This document shows positions 44,745 through 54,808 of a DNA stretch of 64,000 bases, one piece after another. Each line of letters begins with the position of its first letter. The first letter of the stretch is position 1. This stretch comes from Geobacillus thermocatenulatus. Its GTDB lineage: Bacteria; Bacillota; Bacilli; Bacillales; Anoxybacillaceae. Below the pieces are notes generated by a model that saw only the letters and a list, made by a program, of their open reading frames with translations, was not told the DNA's origin and ran no database searches. The stretch is from NCBI RefSeq assembly GCF_002217655.1, contig NZ_NEWK01000002.1, forward strand, positions 1,737,164-1,801,163. Direction: 5' to 3'. Both the position numbers and the translations under genes were made by a program.

Positions 44745-46124
44745 TTTTGCTTTCCAAAGGGCAGCCGCTTTCTTTAAACATTCCTTGTACTCATGCTCTG
44801 GGTTGGAATCGATGACGATGCCCGCTCCTGCCTGTACATGCGCCAATCCGTCTTTGACGACCATCGTTCGAATGGCGATGTTCAGCTCCATGTTTCCTTG
44901 AAAATCGATCCAACCGATCGAGCCCGTGTACAAGCCGCGGCGGACCGGTTCCAACTCTTCAATAATTTCCATTGTTCGCACTTTCGGAGCGCCGGTGATC
45001 GTCCCGCCGGGAAACATGGCGCGAATGACGGAAAACGCATCGTGCTCCGTCGTCATGGTGCCGGATACGTGAGAAACGATATGCATCACATGAGAATACT
45101 TTTCGACGGTCATCCATTCGTCAACTCGAACCGTCCCGTATGCACAGACGCGCCCAAGGTCATTCCGTTCAAGATCAACGAGCATGGCGTGCTCGGCCCG
45201 CTCCTTTTCACTCGCAAGCAACTTGCGAGCAATTTGTCCATCCTCTGCCGCCGTCCGACCGCGCGAACGTGTGCCGGCAATCGGCCGCGTCTCAAGACGC
45301 CATCCCCGCTTGCGGACGAGCAACTCCGGCGAGCCGCTGACGACTTGAAATTCCGGGGTATGCAAATACGCCATGTAAGGGGACGGATTCAGCACCCGCA
45401 ACTGCTTGTAGACGGCAAATGGATGCGTCACCAGCGGCTGCGACTGACGCACCGATAAGTTGACTTGAAACACATCGCCCGCCGCAATATAGCGTTGCAC
45501 GCGGCGAACCGCATCCATAAACCTCTCTTTTGTCATTGAAACAGACGGCGCAGCTGTCGAGGCAGCAAGCGGCCAGACCAGCGCTTCATTCCGATCCTCA
45601 AGCCACATCCGTGCATGCCGCGCAAGCCGCCGGTTTGCTTCGCTTTCCTCCCCTTCATTCGCGTAGGCAAGCAAATGAAGCTGTTCAGTTTGGTGATCAT
45701 AAATCGCTACGTCGTCAAAGAGGAAAAAATACATGAGCGGCAGCCGCAAATCATCTTGGGCAAGCATCGGAAGCCGTTCCAGATAGCGAACCGCATCATA
45801 GCTAATGAAACCGATCAGCCCGCCTTGGCAAGGCAACGACTCCCCCTCATCCGGCACGGCGAAACACCGAAGCCATTGCCGGAGCCCTTCGAGCGGCGAG
45901 CCATCCAGCACCGTTTCAACCCCGCGCTGCTTGATGATGAGCCGCCGCTCTTCAGCGCGGATCACTCCGATCGGGTCAAGGCCGATAATGCTGTACCTTC
46001 CCCCTTGGCCGCTCTCAAGCAACACATGATGAGGCCGGCTATAGGCCAGCTGTTCGTACTGGCGGAACCAATCCCGTCCGCGATAATCGATAGTTCGTTT
46101 CAGTCGTCTGCGCCGCTGTTCCAT
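44703..46124 (-). CDS. pabB: Aminodeoxychorismate synthase component I
   Basis: PabB converts chorismate and ammonia into aminodeoxychorismate. It has 473 residues from the ATG at 46124 (AAGGAG 9 nt upstream). Features of the chorismate-binding core include [14 protein letters not shown] (about 285), [20 protein letters not shown] (about 308-327), and [20 protein letters not shown] (about 378-397). It is first in the pab/folate operon. Confidence 0.94.
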   Translation of the reverse strand: MEQRRRRLKRTIDYRGRDWFRQYEQLAYSRPHHVLLESGQGGRYSIIGLDPIGVIRAEERRLIIKQRGVETVLDGSPLEGLRQWLRCFAVPDEGESLPCQGGLIGFISYDAVRYLERLPMLAQDDLRLPLMYFFLFDDVAIYDHQTEQLHLLAYANEGEESEANRRLARHARMWLEDRNEALVWPLAASTAAPSVSMTKERFMDAVRRVQRYIAAGDVFQVNLSVRQSQPLVTHPFAVYKQLRVLNPSPYMAYLHTPEFQVVSGSPELLVRKRGWRLETRPIAGTRSRGRTAAEDGQIARKLLASEKERAEHAMLVDLERNDLGRVCAYGTVRVDEWMTVEKYSHVMHIVSHVSGTMTTEHDAFSVIRAMFPGGTITGAPKVRTMEIIEELEPVRRGLYTGSIGWIDFQGNMELNIAIRTMVVKDGLAHVQAGAGIVIDSNPEHEYKECLKKAAALWKAKELSEAEALFPSMR

Positions 46125-46198
46125 CCTCGTCAGCTCCTTACGATGTCCATCGTTACTTTTATTGTACAATGATTGTCCGTCTGGGTCACCATCCTCGT

Positions 46199-46227
46199 AA
46201 AAAAATTCGACAGGGTTGCCCCTGCCG
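46199..46227 (-). terminator. Intrinsic terminator after cysK
   Basis: CGGCAGGG, loop GCAA, CCCTGTCG, then AATTTTTTT on the minus strand. Confidence 0.85.
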
Positions 46228-46238
46228 AAAAAGTCTGC

Positions 46239-47165
46239 TTAGTCTTCAAATTGGTAAAGAGGCGTGCTCAAATAACGTTCGCCGTTGCTCGGGATGATGG
46301 CGAGCACTTTTTTCCCTTTGCCGAGCTCTTTCGCCACTTTCAATGCCGCATGAATCGCAGCGCCGGACGAAATGCCGCCGAGAATGCCTTCCTCGCGAGC
46401 CGCGCGGCGGGCGGCCGCAAACGCTTCTTCCGTCGTTACCGTAATAACCCCATCGTAAATGCTCGTATCCAAAATATCTGGAACAAAGCCAGCGCCGATC
46501 CCTTGGATTTTGTGCGGGCCCGGTTTTCCTCCCGACAAGACTGGGGAATCGGCCGGTTCAACGGCGTAAATTTTAATGTTTGGGTAAGCTTCGCGCAACA
46601 CTTGGCCTGCTCCGGTGATCGTTCCGCCCGTGCCAACGCCGGCAACAAACGCATCAAGCTGGTCGCCCATTTGCTCCACGATCTCTTTCCCGGTCGTCAA
46701 GCGATGGATTTCCGGGTTCGCCTCGTTTTTAAATTGCTGCGGCATAAAGTAGCCGTGCTCGCGGACGAGCTCTTCCGCCTTTGCAATTGCTCCGCGCATC
46801 CCTTGTGCACCCGGTGTGAGCACAAGCTCGGCTCCATACGCCCGCAGCAGGTTGCGGCGCTCCAAGCTCATCGTATCCGGCATGACCAATACAGCCTTAT
46901 ATCCTTTCGCCGCCGCGACCATCGCCAATCCGATCCCAGTGTTGCCGCTTGTCGGCTCAACGATCGTGTCGCCCGGCTTCAGCTTGCCCGCTTTTTCCGC
47001 CGCTTCAATCATCGCCAACGCAATCCGGTCTTTGACGCTGCTGCCCGGGTTCATAAATTCCAGTTTCAAATACACATCCGCGCTGTCTTCATCAACGATG
47101 CGGTTCAGTTTCACGGCCGGCGTATCGCCGATCAATTCGGTTATCGAGTTGACTGTGCGTGCCAT
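46239..47165 (-). CDS. cysK: Cysteine synthase (O-acetylserine thiol-lyase)
   Basis: CysK makes cysteine from O-acetylserine (made by CysE) and sulfide. It is a 308-residue PLP enzyme from the ATG at 47165 (AGAGGTGG upstream). The PLP Lys is in [16 protein letters not shown] (about 38-53). [15 protein letters not shown] (about 70-84) and [13 protein letters not shown] (about 177-189) also match. The upstream extension in frame is not family-like. The neighbouring hslO and pabB belong to other units. Confidence 0.95.
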   Translation of the reverse strand: MARTVNSITELIGDTPAVKLNRIVDEDSADVYLKLEFMNPGSSVKDRIALAMIEAAEKAGKLKPGDTIVEPTSGNTGIGLAMVAAAKGYKAVLVMPDTMSLERRNLLRAYGAELVLTPGAQGMRGAIAKAEELVREHGYFMPQQFKNEANPEIHRLTTGKEIVEQMGDQLDAFVAGVGTGGTITGAGQVLREAYPNIKIYAVEPADSPVLSGGKPGPHKIQGIGAGFVPDILDTSIYDGVITVTTEEAFAAARRAAREEGILGGISSGAAIHAALKVAKELGKGKKVLAIIPSNGERYLSTPLYQFED

Positions 47166-47208
47166 TGTTCCACCTCTAATCCCCATTAATTTTATCGACT
47201 TTGTCTCC

Positions 47209-47237
47209 AATGTATCAACTATTGGCGTAATTGTCAA
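47209..47237 (-). promoter_or_regulatory. Promoter of cysK
   Basis: TTGACA (47237-47232), 17-bp spacer, TACATT (47214-47209). In B. subtilis cysK is repressed by CymR; a CymR box cannot be called by eye. Confidence 0.7.
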
Positions 47238-47251
47238 TCATTTTACTGTTT

Positions 47252-48136
47252 TCATTCTTTTTTTGCGAGTTGTTTCAACTGTTCCAGCTCCGCTTTGTCG
47301 AAATGGTACGTTTCATTGCAAAAATGGCACGAAGCTTCCGCCTGCCCTTCTTTGTCGATGATGTCTTGGATTTCCTCAGGTCCTAGGCTGATAAGGGCAT
47401 CAGCGATCCGCTCGCGCGAACAGCGGCAGACGAATGACACCGGCATCGTCTCGAGCACACGGACGCCTCCATCTCCCAACAGTTGTTCGAGCAGCTGTTC
47501 CGGACTGAGCCCTCTTTCGATCATGCGCGACACGGGCGGAATTTGTTTCAGCCGCTCTTCAATGCGAGTGATCGTGTTCTCCTCCGTCCCGGGCATCAAC
47601 TGGATCATAAATCCTCCGGCGGCTCGGATGGTATGGTCGGGATTGACGAGCACCCCGACGCCAACCGATGACGGAATTTGTTCGGACGAAGCAAAATAAT
47701 ACGTAAAATCATCGCCAAGCTCCCCGGAGATAAGCGGCACTTGTCCGGTGAAAAAGTCGCGCAGCCCAAGATCCTTCACAACCGTCAACATCCCATTTTT
47801 GCCGACCGCCCGTGCCACATCAAGTTTCCCGTGCTCGTTCAGCTCAAAATGCACATGCGGATTCGTTACATAGCCACGCACTTCCCCTCTGGCGTTGCTG
47901 TCGACCAAAATGACGCCGATCGGGCCGCCGCCGTCAATTTTAATCGTCAACGTTTCCTCGCCTTTCAGCATCGCTCCCATCATAACACCGGCGGTCAACG
48001 CTCGACCAAGGGCCGCTGAGGCGGTCGGCCATGTTTGGTGGCGGCGTTGCGCCTCGGCGACCGTTTCCGTCGTTCTTGTGGCATACGCTCTCACTTGTCC
48101 ATTGTAAGCGAGTGCTTTGACTAAGTAGTCTCCCAT
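47252..48136 (-). CDS. hslO: Redox-regulated chaperone Hsp33
   Basis: Hsp33 is activated by oxidation and unfolding, and protects proteins in oxidative heat stress. It has 294 residues from the ATG at 48136. The N-terminal domain ([20 protein letters not shown]) is followed by the redox zinc site CxC (CRCSRE, about 236) and CxxC (CHFCNE, about 268). The ATG two codons upstream at 48142 is also possible. In B. subtilis a PpiC-type gene (yacD) follows, but here cysK comes next. Confidence 0.93.
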   Translation of the reverse strand: MGDYLVKALAYNGQVRAYATRTTETVAEAQRRHQTWPTASAALGRALTAGVMMGAMLKGEETLTIKIDGGGPIGVILVDSNARGEVRGYVTNPHVHFELNEHGKLDVARAVGKNGMLTVVKDLGLRDFFTGQVPLISGELGDDFTYYFASSEQIPSSVGVGVLVNPDHTIRAAGGFMIQLMPGTEENTITRIEERLKQIPPVSRMIERGLSPEQLLEQLLGDGGVRVLETMPVSFVCRCSRERIADALISLGPEEIQDIIDKEGQAEASCHFCNETYHFDKAELEQLKQLAKKE

Positions 48137-48150
48137 CTTCATCAAGCCTT

Positions 48151-48927
48151 TCATCCTTTTTTCTCGGTGTTTTTCTCGTACAACAATTTTAAGCCCGTCA
48201 GCGTCAAAAACGGATCCACGACATCGATGATGTCCGATTCGCTGGCAATGAGCGGAGCCAAACCGCCAGTCGCAATCACCTTCGGCGGGATTTTGCTTTT
48301 CGCCTTCATTCGCGACACGATGCCTTCCACTTGTCCGACATAACCGTATAAAATACCGGCTTGCATGGCGCTGACCGTATTTTTGCCGATGATATCATCC
48401 GGGCGGGCGATTTCAATGCGCGGCAATTTCGCCGCCCGCGCAAACAGAGCCTCTGTCGAGATCATAATTCCCGGGGCAATGGCCCCTCCCATATATTGTT
48501 TATGTTCATTAATATAACAATACGTCGTCGCCGTGCCAAAATCGACGATAATCAGCGGACTGCCGTACAAATGGATGCCGGCAACCGCGTTGACAATCCG
48601 GTCGGCGCCCACCTCACGCGGATTGTCATATTTGATGTCGAGCCCGGTTTTAATGCCCGGACCGACGATGAGCGGTTTGATATGGAAATATTTTAGACAC
48701 ATGCGTTCAAGAGCAAACATAATCGGCGGCACGACCGAGGAAATGATGATGCCTCGAATGTCGGAAAACTGCAAGCCGACATGGTTCAAGAGCGCTTTGA
48801 TCATCATGCCGTATTCGTCTTCCGTTTTCGAGCGGCTTGTTTCAATGCGCCAATGATGTTTCAGTTCGTCCCCGTCATACACCCCTAACACCGTGTTTGT
48901 ATTGCCGACGTCCAATACAAAAATCAT
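48151..48927 (-). CDS. coaX: Type III pantothenate kinase
   Basis: CoaX phosphorylates pantothenate in the first step of coenzyme A synthesis; the type III family needs a monovalent cation. The 258-residue protein starts [20 protein letters not shown], with DVGNTN (about 6-11) the nucleotide-binding motif and [12 protein letters not shown] (about 106) and [12 protein letters not shown] (about 125) typical. GAGGA is 8 nt upstream of the ATG at 48927. It follows ftsH after a terminator. Confidence 0.95.
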   Translation of the reverse strand: MIFVLDVGNTNTVLGVYDGDELKHHWRIETSRSKTEDEYGMMIKALLNHVGLQFSDIRGIIISSVVPPIMFALERMCLKYFHIKPLIVGPGIKTGLDIKYDNPREVGADRIVNAVAGIHLYGSPLIIVDFGTATTYCYINEHKQYMGGAIAPGIMISTEALFARAAKLPRIEIARPDDIIGKNTVSAMQAGILYGYVGQVEGIVSRMKAKSKIPPKVIATGGLAPLIASESDIIDVVDPFLTLTGLKLLYEKNTEKKG

Positions 48928-49021
48928 CGCTTCATTCCTCGCTTTTCCTCGATAAATTCCCATTCTTTATCATATCATACTTACGGGAAAAAAACTGTCC
49001 TTCTTTCCCTGGGCCGCCGGC

Positions 49022-49053
49022 AAAAAAAAGATGCCTCCGAACAGAGACATCGA
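49022..49053 (-). terminator. Intrinsic terminator after ftsH
   Basis: GATGTCTC, loop, GAGGCATC, then T8 on the minus strand. Confidence 0.85.
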
Positions 49054-50952
49054 TTACTCCTCTTTCTTTTGGATGTTGATCTTCACATCGCCGTCGCTTT
49101 TGCCGGCCTCCTCGCGCCCGTTCCGGTCTTTGGGCAGCGTGCCATGTTCGAACAAATGTTTAATTTGCTCCGCATCGAGCGTCTCGACTTCTAACAGCGT
49201 GTTGGCGATCAAATCCAATTTGTCGCGATGTTGGGTCAAAATTTGTTTCGCTTTTTCATAGCACTCTTTAATGATGCGCTGAATCTCTAAGTCAATTTCA
49301 TAGGCGATTTTGTCGCTGTAGTTTTGCTCGTTGTGCAAGTCACGTCCTAAAAACACTTGCCCGCTCGGTTGGCCGAATTGAAGCGGACCAAGCTTTTCGC
49401 TCATGCCAAACTCCGTCACCATCCGGCGCGCGATGTTTGTCGCCCGCTGAAAATCGTTATGAGCCCCTGTACTCACTTCATTGAACACGATTTCCTCGGC
49501 GACGCGCCCGCCGAGCAGTCCGGTGATTTTATCCATCAGTTCGGCTTTCGTCATAAAGTAGCGGTCTTCTTTCGGCAGCATGACCGCATAGCCTCCGGCT
49601 TGGCCGCGCGGCACAATCGTCACTTTATGCACCATTTCCGCATCGGCGAGCACCATGCCGATGACCGTATGCCCCGCCTCATGGAACGCCACAATGCGCC
49701 GCTCTTTTTCCGAGATGACGCGGCTTTTTTTCGCCGGTCCGGCAATCACCCGGTCCGTCGCCTCATCGATGTCGCTCATATCAATTTTCTTTTTGTTGCG
49801 GCGCGCTGCAACGAGCGCCGCCTCATTCAGCAAGTTTTCCAAGTCGGCGCCGGAAAATCCAGGCGTCCGCATCGCGATCGTCTTCAAGTCAACCGATTCA
49901 TCGAGCGGCTTGTTGCGGGCATGCACGCGCAACACCGCTTCGCGCCCTTTGACGTCCGGGCGGTCGACGGTAATCTGCCGGTCGAAGCGACCCGGGCGCA
50001 ACAGCGCCGGGTCTAAAATGTCCGGCCGGTTGGTGGCCGCGATAATAATGATCCCTTCGTTGCCGTTAAAGCCGTCCATTTCGACAAGCAGTTGGTTGAG
50101 CGTCTGCTCACGCTCGTCATGGCCGCCGCCAAGGCCGGCGCCGCGCTGGCGGCCGACGGCGTCGATCTCATCAATGAAGATGATGCACGGGGCATTTTTT
50201 TTCGCCGTCTCAAACAAGTCGCGCACCCGCGATGCCCCGACCCCGACGAACATTTCCACGAAATCCGACCCGCTGATCGAGAAAAACGGCACGCCCGCTT
50301 CTCCGGCAACCGCGCGCGCCAACAGCGTTTTCCCGGTTCCGGGCGGCCCAACGAGCAATACCCCTTTCGGAATGCGGGCGCCAAGTTCCGCAAACTTGCG
50401 CGGATCTTTTAAAAACTCGACGATTTCCACCAACTCTTCCTTTTCCTCATCTGCCCCAGCGACATCGCGGAAGCGGACTTTCCGCTTGTCATCCGTATAC
50501 AGCCGCGCCCGGCTTTTGCCGAAATTCATCACCCGGCTGCCGCCGCCCTGTGCCTGGTTCAAAAGGAAGAAGAACAAAATAAAAATAATCACAAACGGGA
50601 TGATGGAAGTGAAAAACGTCACCCATCCGCTCGTTTCGTCCGCTGGCACGACTTCCACCCGCGTCCGCGCCGCTGCCGCATCGATGCGGTCAAGCACTTT
50701 GTCACTGTTCATGACGTAGGTGGAAAAGTACTGCCCTTCGCTATATGTTTTCAACTGGCCTTTGATTTCATATACGCCGCGCTCCGGCTTAATGGAAAAC
50801 GACTTGACATCCCCGTTTTCCAGATGAGTGATGAACGCATCGTACGTCATCGGCTCCGTTCGCTGGTTCGTGCCGTTAAAAAAGCTGACGACGCCGATCA
50901 CGACGAGGAAAATCAGCAAATAAAAGATGGTATTGCGGAAAATCCGGTTCAT
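49054..50952 (-). CDS. ftsH: ATP-dependent zinc metalloprotease FtsH
   Basis: FtsH is a membrane-bound AAA protease that degrades unstable and misassembled proteins and affects sporulation. It has 632 residues: two transmembrane segments at about 7-25 and 108-128 around an external domain, Walker A GPPGTGKT (about 202-209), and HEAGH zinc site (about 427-431). The C-terminal tail is charged. It follows hpt by about 95 nt and starts with a strong AGGAGG. Confidence 0.97.
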   Translation of the reverse strand: MNRIFRNTIFYLLIFLVVIGVVSFFNGTNQRTEPMTYDAFITHLENGDVKSFSIKPERGVYEIKGQLKTYSEGQYFSTYVMNSDKVLDRIDAAAARTRVEVVPADETSGWVTFFTSIIPFVIIFILFFFLLNQAQGGGSRVMNFGKSRARLYTDDKRKVRFRDVAGADEEKEELVEIVEFLKDPRKFAELGARIPKGVLLVGPPGTGKTLLARAVAGEAGVPFFSISGSDFVEMFVGVGASRVRDLFETAKKNAPCIIFIDEIDAVGRQRGAGLGGGHDEREQTLNQLLVEMDGFNGNEGIIIIAATNRPDILDPALLRPGRFDRQITVDRPDVKGREAVLRVHARNKPLDESVDLKTIAMRTPGFSGADLENLLNEAALVAARRNKKKIDMSDIDEATDRVIAGPAKKSRVISEKERRIVAFHEAGHTVIGMVLADAEMVHKVTIVPRGQAGGYAVMLPKEDRYFMTKAELMDKITGLLGGRVAEEIVFNEVSTGAHNDFQRATNIARRMVTEFGMSEKLGPLQFGQPSGQVFLGRDLHNEQNYSDKIAYEIDLEIQRIIKECYEKAKQILTQHRDKLDLIANTLLEVETLDAEQIKHLFEHGTLPKDRNGREEAGKSDGDVKINIQKKEE

Positions 50953-51046
50953 TTCTTGCCTCCTCCCATATGAAACACACTATACTCAATACTATCATAG
51001 AAATTTGTTTCAATACAAACAATTCGGCCGTCGCCCAGCAACCGTT

Positions 51047-51592
51047 CTACTTTTGGTACACTTCCGGCTTTAAGACGCCGATAAACGGGAGGTTGCGGTA
51101 TTTTTCCGCGTAATCGAGCCCATAGCCGACGACGAATTCATCCGGGACGGTAAATCCGGTGTAATCGGCTTGAATGTCCGCCTTCCGTCCAGACGGCTTG
51201 TCAAGAAGCGTGACGATTTTGATCGAATTCGCCTTCCGGTAGCGAAACAAGTCGACCAAATAGCTGAGCGTCAGCCCACTGTCAATAATATCCTCAATGA
51301 TCAAAATATCCCGTCCTTCGACGGAGGTGTTCAAGTCTTTGACGATTTTCACTTCGCCGGATGAAACGGTCGCATTGCCATAGCTTGATACGTCCATAAA
51401 ATCCATTTCTAAATATGTATCAATATGTTTGAGCAAGTCGGCCATAAACGGCATCGCCCCTTTGAGGACGCCGACAGCGAGCGGAAAACGGCCTTCATAT
51501 TCTTTCGTTAACAAACCGCCGAGTTCTTTGACTTTTGCCTGAATTTCCTCTTCTGTGATCAACACTTTTTGAATATCGTCTTTCATCCCCAT
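51047..51592 (-). CDS. hpt: Hypoxanthine-guanine phosphoribosyltransferase
   Basis: HPRT salvages hypoxanthine and guanine to IMP and GMP. It has 181 residues from the ATG at 51592 (GGAGG 7 nt upstream; tilS ends 11 nt before it). The PRPP-binding motif is [20 protein letters not shown] (about 97-116). It is adjacent to tilS, and the two are linked in many Firmicutes, where TilS and HprT can form a complex that activates ftsH. Confidence 0.95.
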   Translation of the reverse strand: MGMKDDIQKVLITEEEIQAKVKELGGLLTKEYEGRFPLAVGVLKGAMPFMADLLKHIDTYLEMDFMDVSSYGNATVSSGEVKIVKDLNTSVEGRDILIIEDIIDSGLTLSYLVDLFRYRKANSIKIVTLLDKPSGRKADIQADYTGFTVPDEFVVGYGLDYAEKYRNLPFIGVLKPEVYQK

Positions 51593-51603
51593 CTTTTTTC
51601 CTC

Positions 51604-52998
51604 CTAGCTGTTCATCGCCTGATAGTGCAGCAAAATATAGCGAGCTTGCCCACGGTGTTGCGCTTCCAAAGCCGATTTTTTCAAGCCAGGCACCCAAAGG
51701 ATGCGACCGTCGGCATCTTCGACAATCGGCCAGCGATCCCTTTCCATCCGCGGAATTTTTGCTTCAATGAAAATTTCTTTCAATTTTTTCGTGCCTCCCG
51801 TCCCCTTGAGCACCATCCGGTCGCCGCGCCGACGCGTCCGCACGCGAAGCGGCAAGGAGACGGAAGCAGGATCCACGACGAACCAATCATTCCCGGCCTG
51901 CTTTCTTGGATAGTGTTCCCCAAATTCACTGATGATTGCATAGCCATTTGGGAGGGGCAATAGCGCCGGAACCGGCAGTTCAAACCAATAGCCTTTCTCG
52001 CCGCTTTCTGCGTCAAACGTAAACAAACAGCGGTCGTACGAGCGAATCACTTTGAGCCCTTTTGGTAAATCGATCATTCCGGAAGGGCGGCCGCGCTCAC
52101 AAAGCATCAGTATATGGCCGATATGTACGGAAGTCAATGTCGGCGGAATGCCGCCATAAAGACGGAGAAGCAACAGCTGCAGCACCCGGCGCTGCAGCGG
52201 TCGCGGCAGCGCCAAAAAAGGTCCGATGGAAAGCGCCGCATCGCGATGTTGTTTTTCCATTACTTTATTCAGCGCGTCCGCGGCTAATTCCTCCAAAAAT
52301 TGCTCATCTTCCGCCATCATTTCGCTGTATTGCTGAAACCGCTCGTGCAAGCGCGGATTTTCCTGCCGCAGCAACGGGACAATATGATGGCGGAACCGGT
52401 TGCGCGTATAATCGTCTTTTTCATTGCTCGGATCGCGGCGTGGAGACAGCCCCATCTGCCGGCAATACGCTTCAATCTCCGCCCGGCTGACAGCCAAAAA
52501 CGGACGGATGAGATAGCCGACGTGAAACGGCCGTTTGACGGGGATACCAGCGTATCCTTTGCTTGTGCTGCCGCGCACAAGCCGCATTAAAATCGTCTCG
52601 ACTTGATCGTCGCCATGATGGCCTACGGCGACGTACCCCGCTTGATGCTTTTCCATCAGTTCGGCAAAAAAGCGGTAGCGGCAGATCCGCGCCGCCTCTT
52701 GGGCGCCGAGACCTGCGCTGCGCTGAAAGGACGGGACGTCGATTTGCGCAGTCTCACATAAAATACGGCGCTCCACGCAAAAACGTTTCACAAACTCCAT
52801 CTCTTCTTCTGACTCCCGCCCACGAAACATATGGTCAACATGGGCCGCTATGACCTGAAGCTTCCATTCGTCGCGCAGCGACAAAAAAACGTGCAGCAAC
52901 GCAAGCGAATCCGGGCCTCCCGAGACGCCAACGATGACGGCCGCTCCTTCTGAAAGCAGTTGATGCCTGTGGATAAAGGCGCGCACTTTGTCGATCAT
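51604..52998 (-). CDS. tilS: tRNA(Ile)-lysidine synthetase
   Basis: TilS makes lysidine at C34 of the CAU isoleucine tRNA, which lets it read AUA and not AUG; it is essential. The 464-residue protein starts [20 protein letters not shown] (ATG at 52998, AGAGG 9 nt upstream). It has the PP-loop VGVSGGPDS (about 22-30), a tRNA-binding middle part and a C-terminal domain. From memory, the sequence is nearly the same as the G. kaustophilus TilS of known structure. The longer frame to 53142 is not used. Confidence 0.96.
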   Translation of the reverse strand: MIDKVRAFIHRHQLLSEGAAVIVGVSGGPDSLALLHVFLSLRDEWKLQVIAAHVDHMFRGRESEEEMEFVKRFCVERRILCETAQIDVPSFQRSAGLGAQEAARICRYRFFAELMEKHQAGYVAVGHHGDDQVETILMRLVRGSTSKGYAGIPVKRPFHVGYLIRPFLAVSRAEIEAYCRQMGLSPRRDPSNEKDDYTRNRFRHHIVPLLRQENPRLHERFQQYSEMMAEDEQFLEELAADALNKVMEKQHRDAALSIGPFLALPRPLQRRVLQLLLLRLYGGIPPTLTSVHIGHILMLCERGRPSGMIDLPKGLKVIRSYDRCLFTFDAESGEKGYWFELPVPALLPLPNGYAIISEFGEHYPRKQAGNDWFVVDPASVSLPLRVRTRRRGDRMVLKGTGGTKKLKEIFIEAKIPRMERDRWPIVEDADGRILWVPGLKKSALEAQHRGQARYILLHYQAMNS

Positions 52999-53065
52999 CC
53001 AAGCCAACCTCTTTGCATTTCTTTCAGCTTCATCGTAACACGTCCGCCCTGTTTTCTCAAAACAA

Positions 53066-54040
53066 TTACATCGCCAGCTGCCAATATATATAAAAGGCAT
53101 AGGCGCCCAGCAATGCAGCGGCGATGACCACCGTTTCGACAATCCCTCTCGCTTGGCGGCGCCGTTTCACCTGCCGCCCCGACCGACGGCTTGGCACTGC
53201 CTTTCTTTCGTTTTCCGCCGATGTATGGCAGGAAGAGGCGGCCAATAAGTCGCGACGCATATCGGCCGCCTTTCGATATCGGCCGTCAAGCGCCTTTTGA
53301 AGCACCTCCTTGTATCGGGTTAAAAAGCGGTCCGTTTCGATGATGGACAACAGCTGCGCCCGACCGTCACCCTTTTTCTCAATCGGCCCCGGGCAGCAAG
53401 AAGAAATCATCACCATCGCCGCCGCAAACAAGTCGTAAGATGGCTCCGCTTTGCGCGATCCAAGCCCCCAATAGCCGCGGTCATACAGCTCAGTAAACTC
53501 TTTTACCGCCCTTCCTTGCAGCGTCGCCCCGCCCACATCAAGCAACCGAACCGACGGCGGCGACCCGGTAACGATCAAATTGTCCGGCTTTAAATCCCCA
53601 AATACCCATCCTTCTTGATGAAGCCGATCAAGCACCGACAACAGTTGCATTACGAGCACGGGCGCCCATTCTTTTCCACGGCGGCGGATGAAAGCAGCGA
53701 AATTCTCCCCTTCAATATACTCCATCACATAAAACGGGATCGTCTCCCGCGCAAACGGGCTTTGCCAGTCATCGGCTTCCAGCAAAGAAGGCCCGAGGGC
53801 GGCTCCCTGGACCTTAGCAAAACGGCGCAATATATTCATTTCCGATGCCAATGACGCATAGTCATCGCTCAACTTGACGGCGACGCGAGTCCGGCCGTTC
53901 TCCGCCAAATAGACGACGCCGTTCGCTCCGTTGCCAAGCCGCCGCAGCAGCCGGTAGGAACGGCCGTGCCATTTCCCAGTGATGACCGTACCAGGCGGCA
54001 AATTACAAAGACGATTCTTCGATGTATGGCTCATCGCCAT
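53066..54040 (-). CDS. yabT: Hanks-type Ser/Thr protein kinase YabT
   Basis: YabT acts in sporulation, and in B. subtilis it phosphorylates RecA on membrane and DNA contact. The 324-residue protein has a kinase domain: GNGANGVVYLAE (Gly-loop, about 37-48), AVKLS (Lys), FGDLKPDNLIV (HRD-like FGD, about 147-157) and LLDVGGATL (DFG-like DVG). A C-terminal transmembrane segment (VIAAALLGAYAFYIYWQLAM) follows. HRD and DFG are altered as in the family. The start overlaps yabS. Confidence 0.85.
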   Translation of the reverse strand: MAMSHTSKNRLCNLPPGTVITGKWHGRSYRLLRRLGNGANGVVYLAENGRTRVAVKLSDDYASLASEMNILRRFAKVQGAALGPSLLEADDWQSPFARETIPFYVMEYIEGENFAAFIRRRGKEWAPVLVMQLLSVLDRLHQEGWVFGDLKPDNLIVTGSPPSVRLLDVGGATLQGRAVKEFTELYDRGYWGLGSRKAEPSYDLFAAAMVMISSCCPGPIEKKGDGRAQLLSIIETDRFLTRYKEVLQKALDGRYRKAADMRRDLLAASSCHTSAENERKAVPSRRSGRQVKRRRQARGIVETVVIAAALLGAYAFYIYWQLAM

Positions 54041-54743
54041 CGCCGATCCAGCTCCTTAACGACCGTTTACGCTCAAAATAGGCGATTGCCTCACGCAACG
54101 CTGGTCCGGTCGGCGTCAGCCCGCCCGACGCCAATTTCGGAAAGATGGTGGACAACTCTTCAATCCTTGGCGTCCAGTCGATCATTTTTTCGGCGTGCGC
54201 CCGTTTTCCCGGGAAGATGAACACCGAAAAGCGGTTTTCGCCCATGCGCGCATTTAAGCTGAGCGATAAATCGAGGAGCGCCTCTTTGACGGTTGGCAAT
54301 TTTGTTTTCATGCTCCCGCTCGTATCGATCAAAATGAGCACATCAAGGGCCACCGTTTCCCCAAGTTCATCGACGACTTCCATCACTTGGCCGCGCTTGT
54401 CCGGCGGCAAGTCCTCAAGCGAAACGTCAGAACCAAAGATTTGTTTCAACTCTCGATTGACGAGCCCTTGCAACGTCTGAGTCATCGCTTGGCGCGTCAC
54501 CATTTGCACCGTTTGCGACAGCTGTTTTGCGTACACGACTTGGCTCATCCCGCCGCCAGCCGCGGCGATCGCTTCAATTTCCCGCCGTCCGTTTTCATCC
54601 ATCGCACCTCGGTCCAAGATGCCGATCACGTTCACCGTAATGCCTTGCTCACGGGCTAGCGCCGCCATGGCGGCTGGATCCTCACCATGGTTGGAGCAGC
54701 CATCGGTAATGAGCAAAATTTGCCGCAACGTTCCCTTTCGCAC
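54003..54743 (-). CDS. yabS: VWA-domain protein YabS
   Basis: A 246-residue protein made of two parts. The first has LLITDGCSNHGEDP (about 9-22). The second is a von Willebrand A domain with an intact MIDAS-like motif LILIDTSGSMKTK (about 138-150). GTG at 54743 is the start, with GGAGGGG 7 nt upstream. It lies between spoIIE and yabT and is likely co-expressed with the kinase in sporulation. The precise role is unknown. Confidence 0.8.
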   Translation of the reverse strand: MRKGTLRQILLITDGCSNHGEDPAAMAALAREQGITVNVIGILDRGAMDENGRREIEAIAAAGGGMSQVVYAKQLSQTVQMVTRQAMTQTLQGLVNRELKQIFGSDVSLEDLPPDKRGQVMEVVDELGETVALDVLILIDTSGSMKTKLPTVKEALLDLSLSLNARMGENRFSVFIFPGKRAHAEKMIDWTPRIEELSTIFPKLASGGLTPTGPALREAIAYFERKRSLRSWIGDGDEPYIEESSL

Positions 54744-54808
54744 GTTCGTTCCCCTCCTTGGCGAATGTATTATCATCATCGCCGCAGGGGAACGTTTTTA
54801 TACGCTAG

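Noticed and set aside
49655-50719. Plus-strand open frame of 354 codons opposite ftsH
   Set aside because: Antisense shadow of a highly conserved gene; Ser/Arg-rich translation without any motif.
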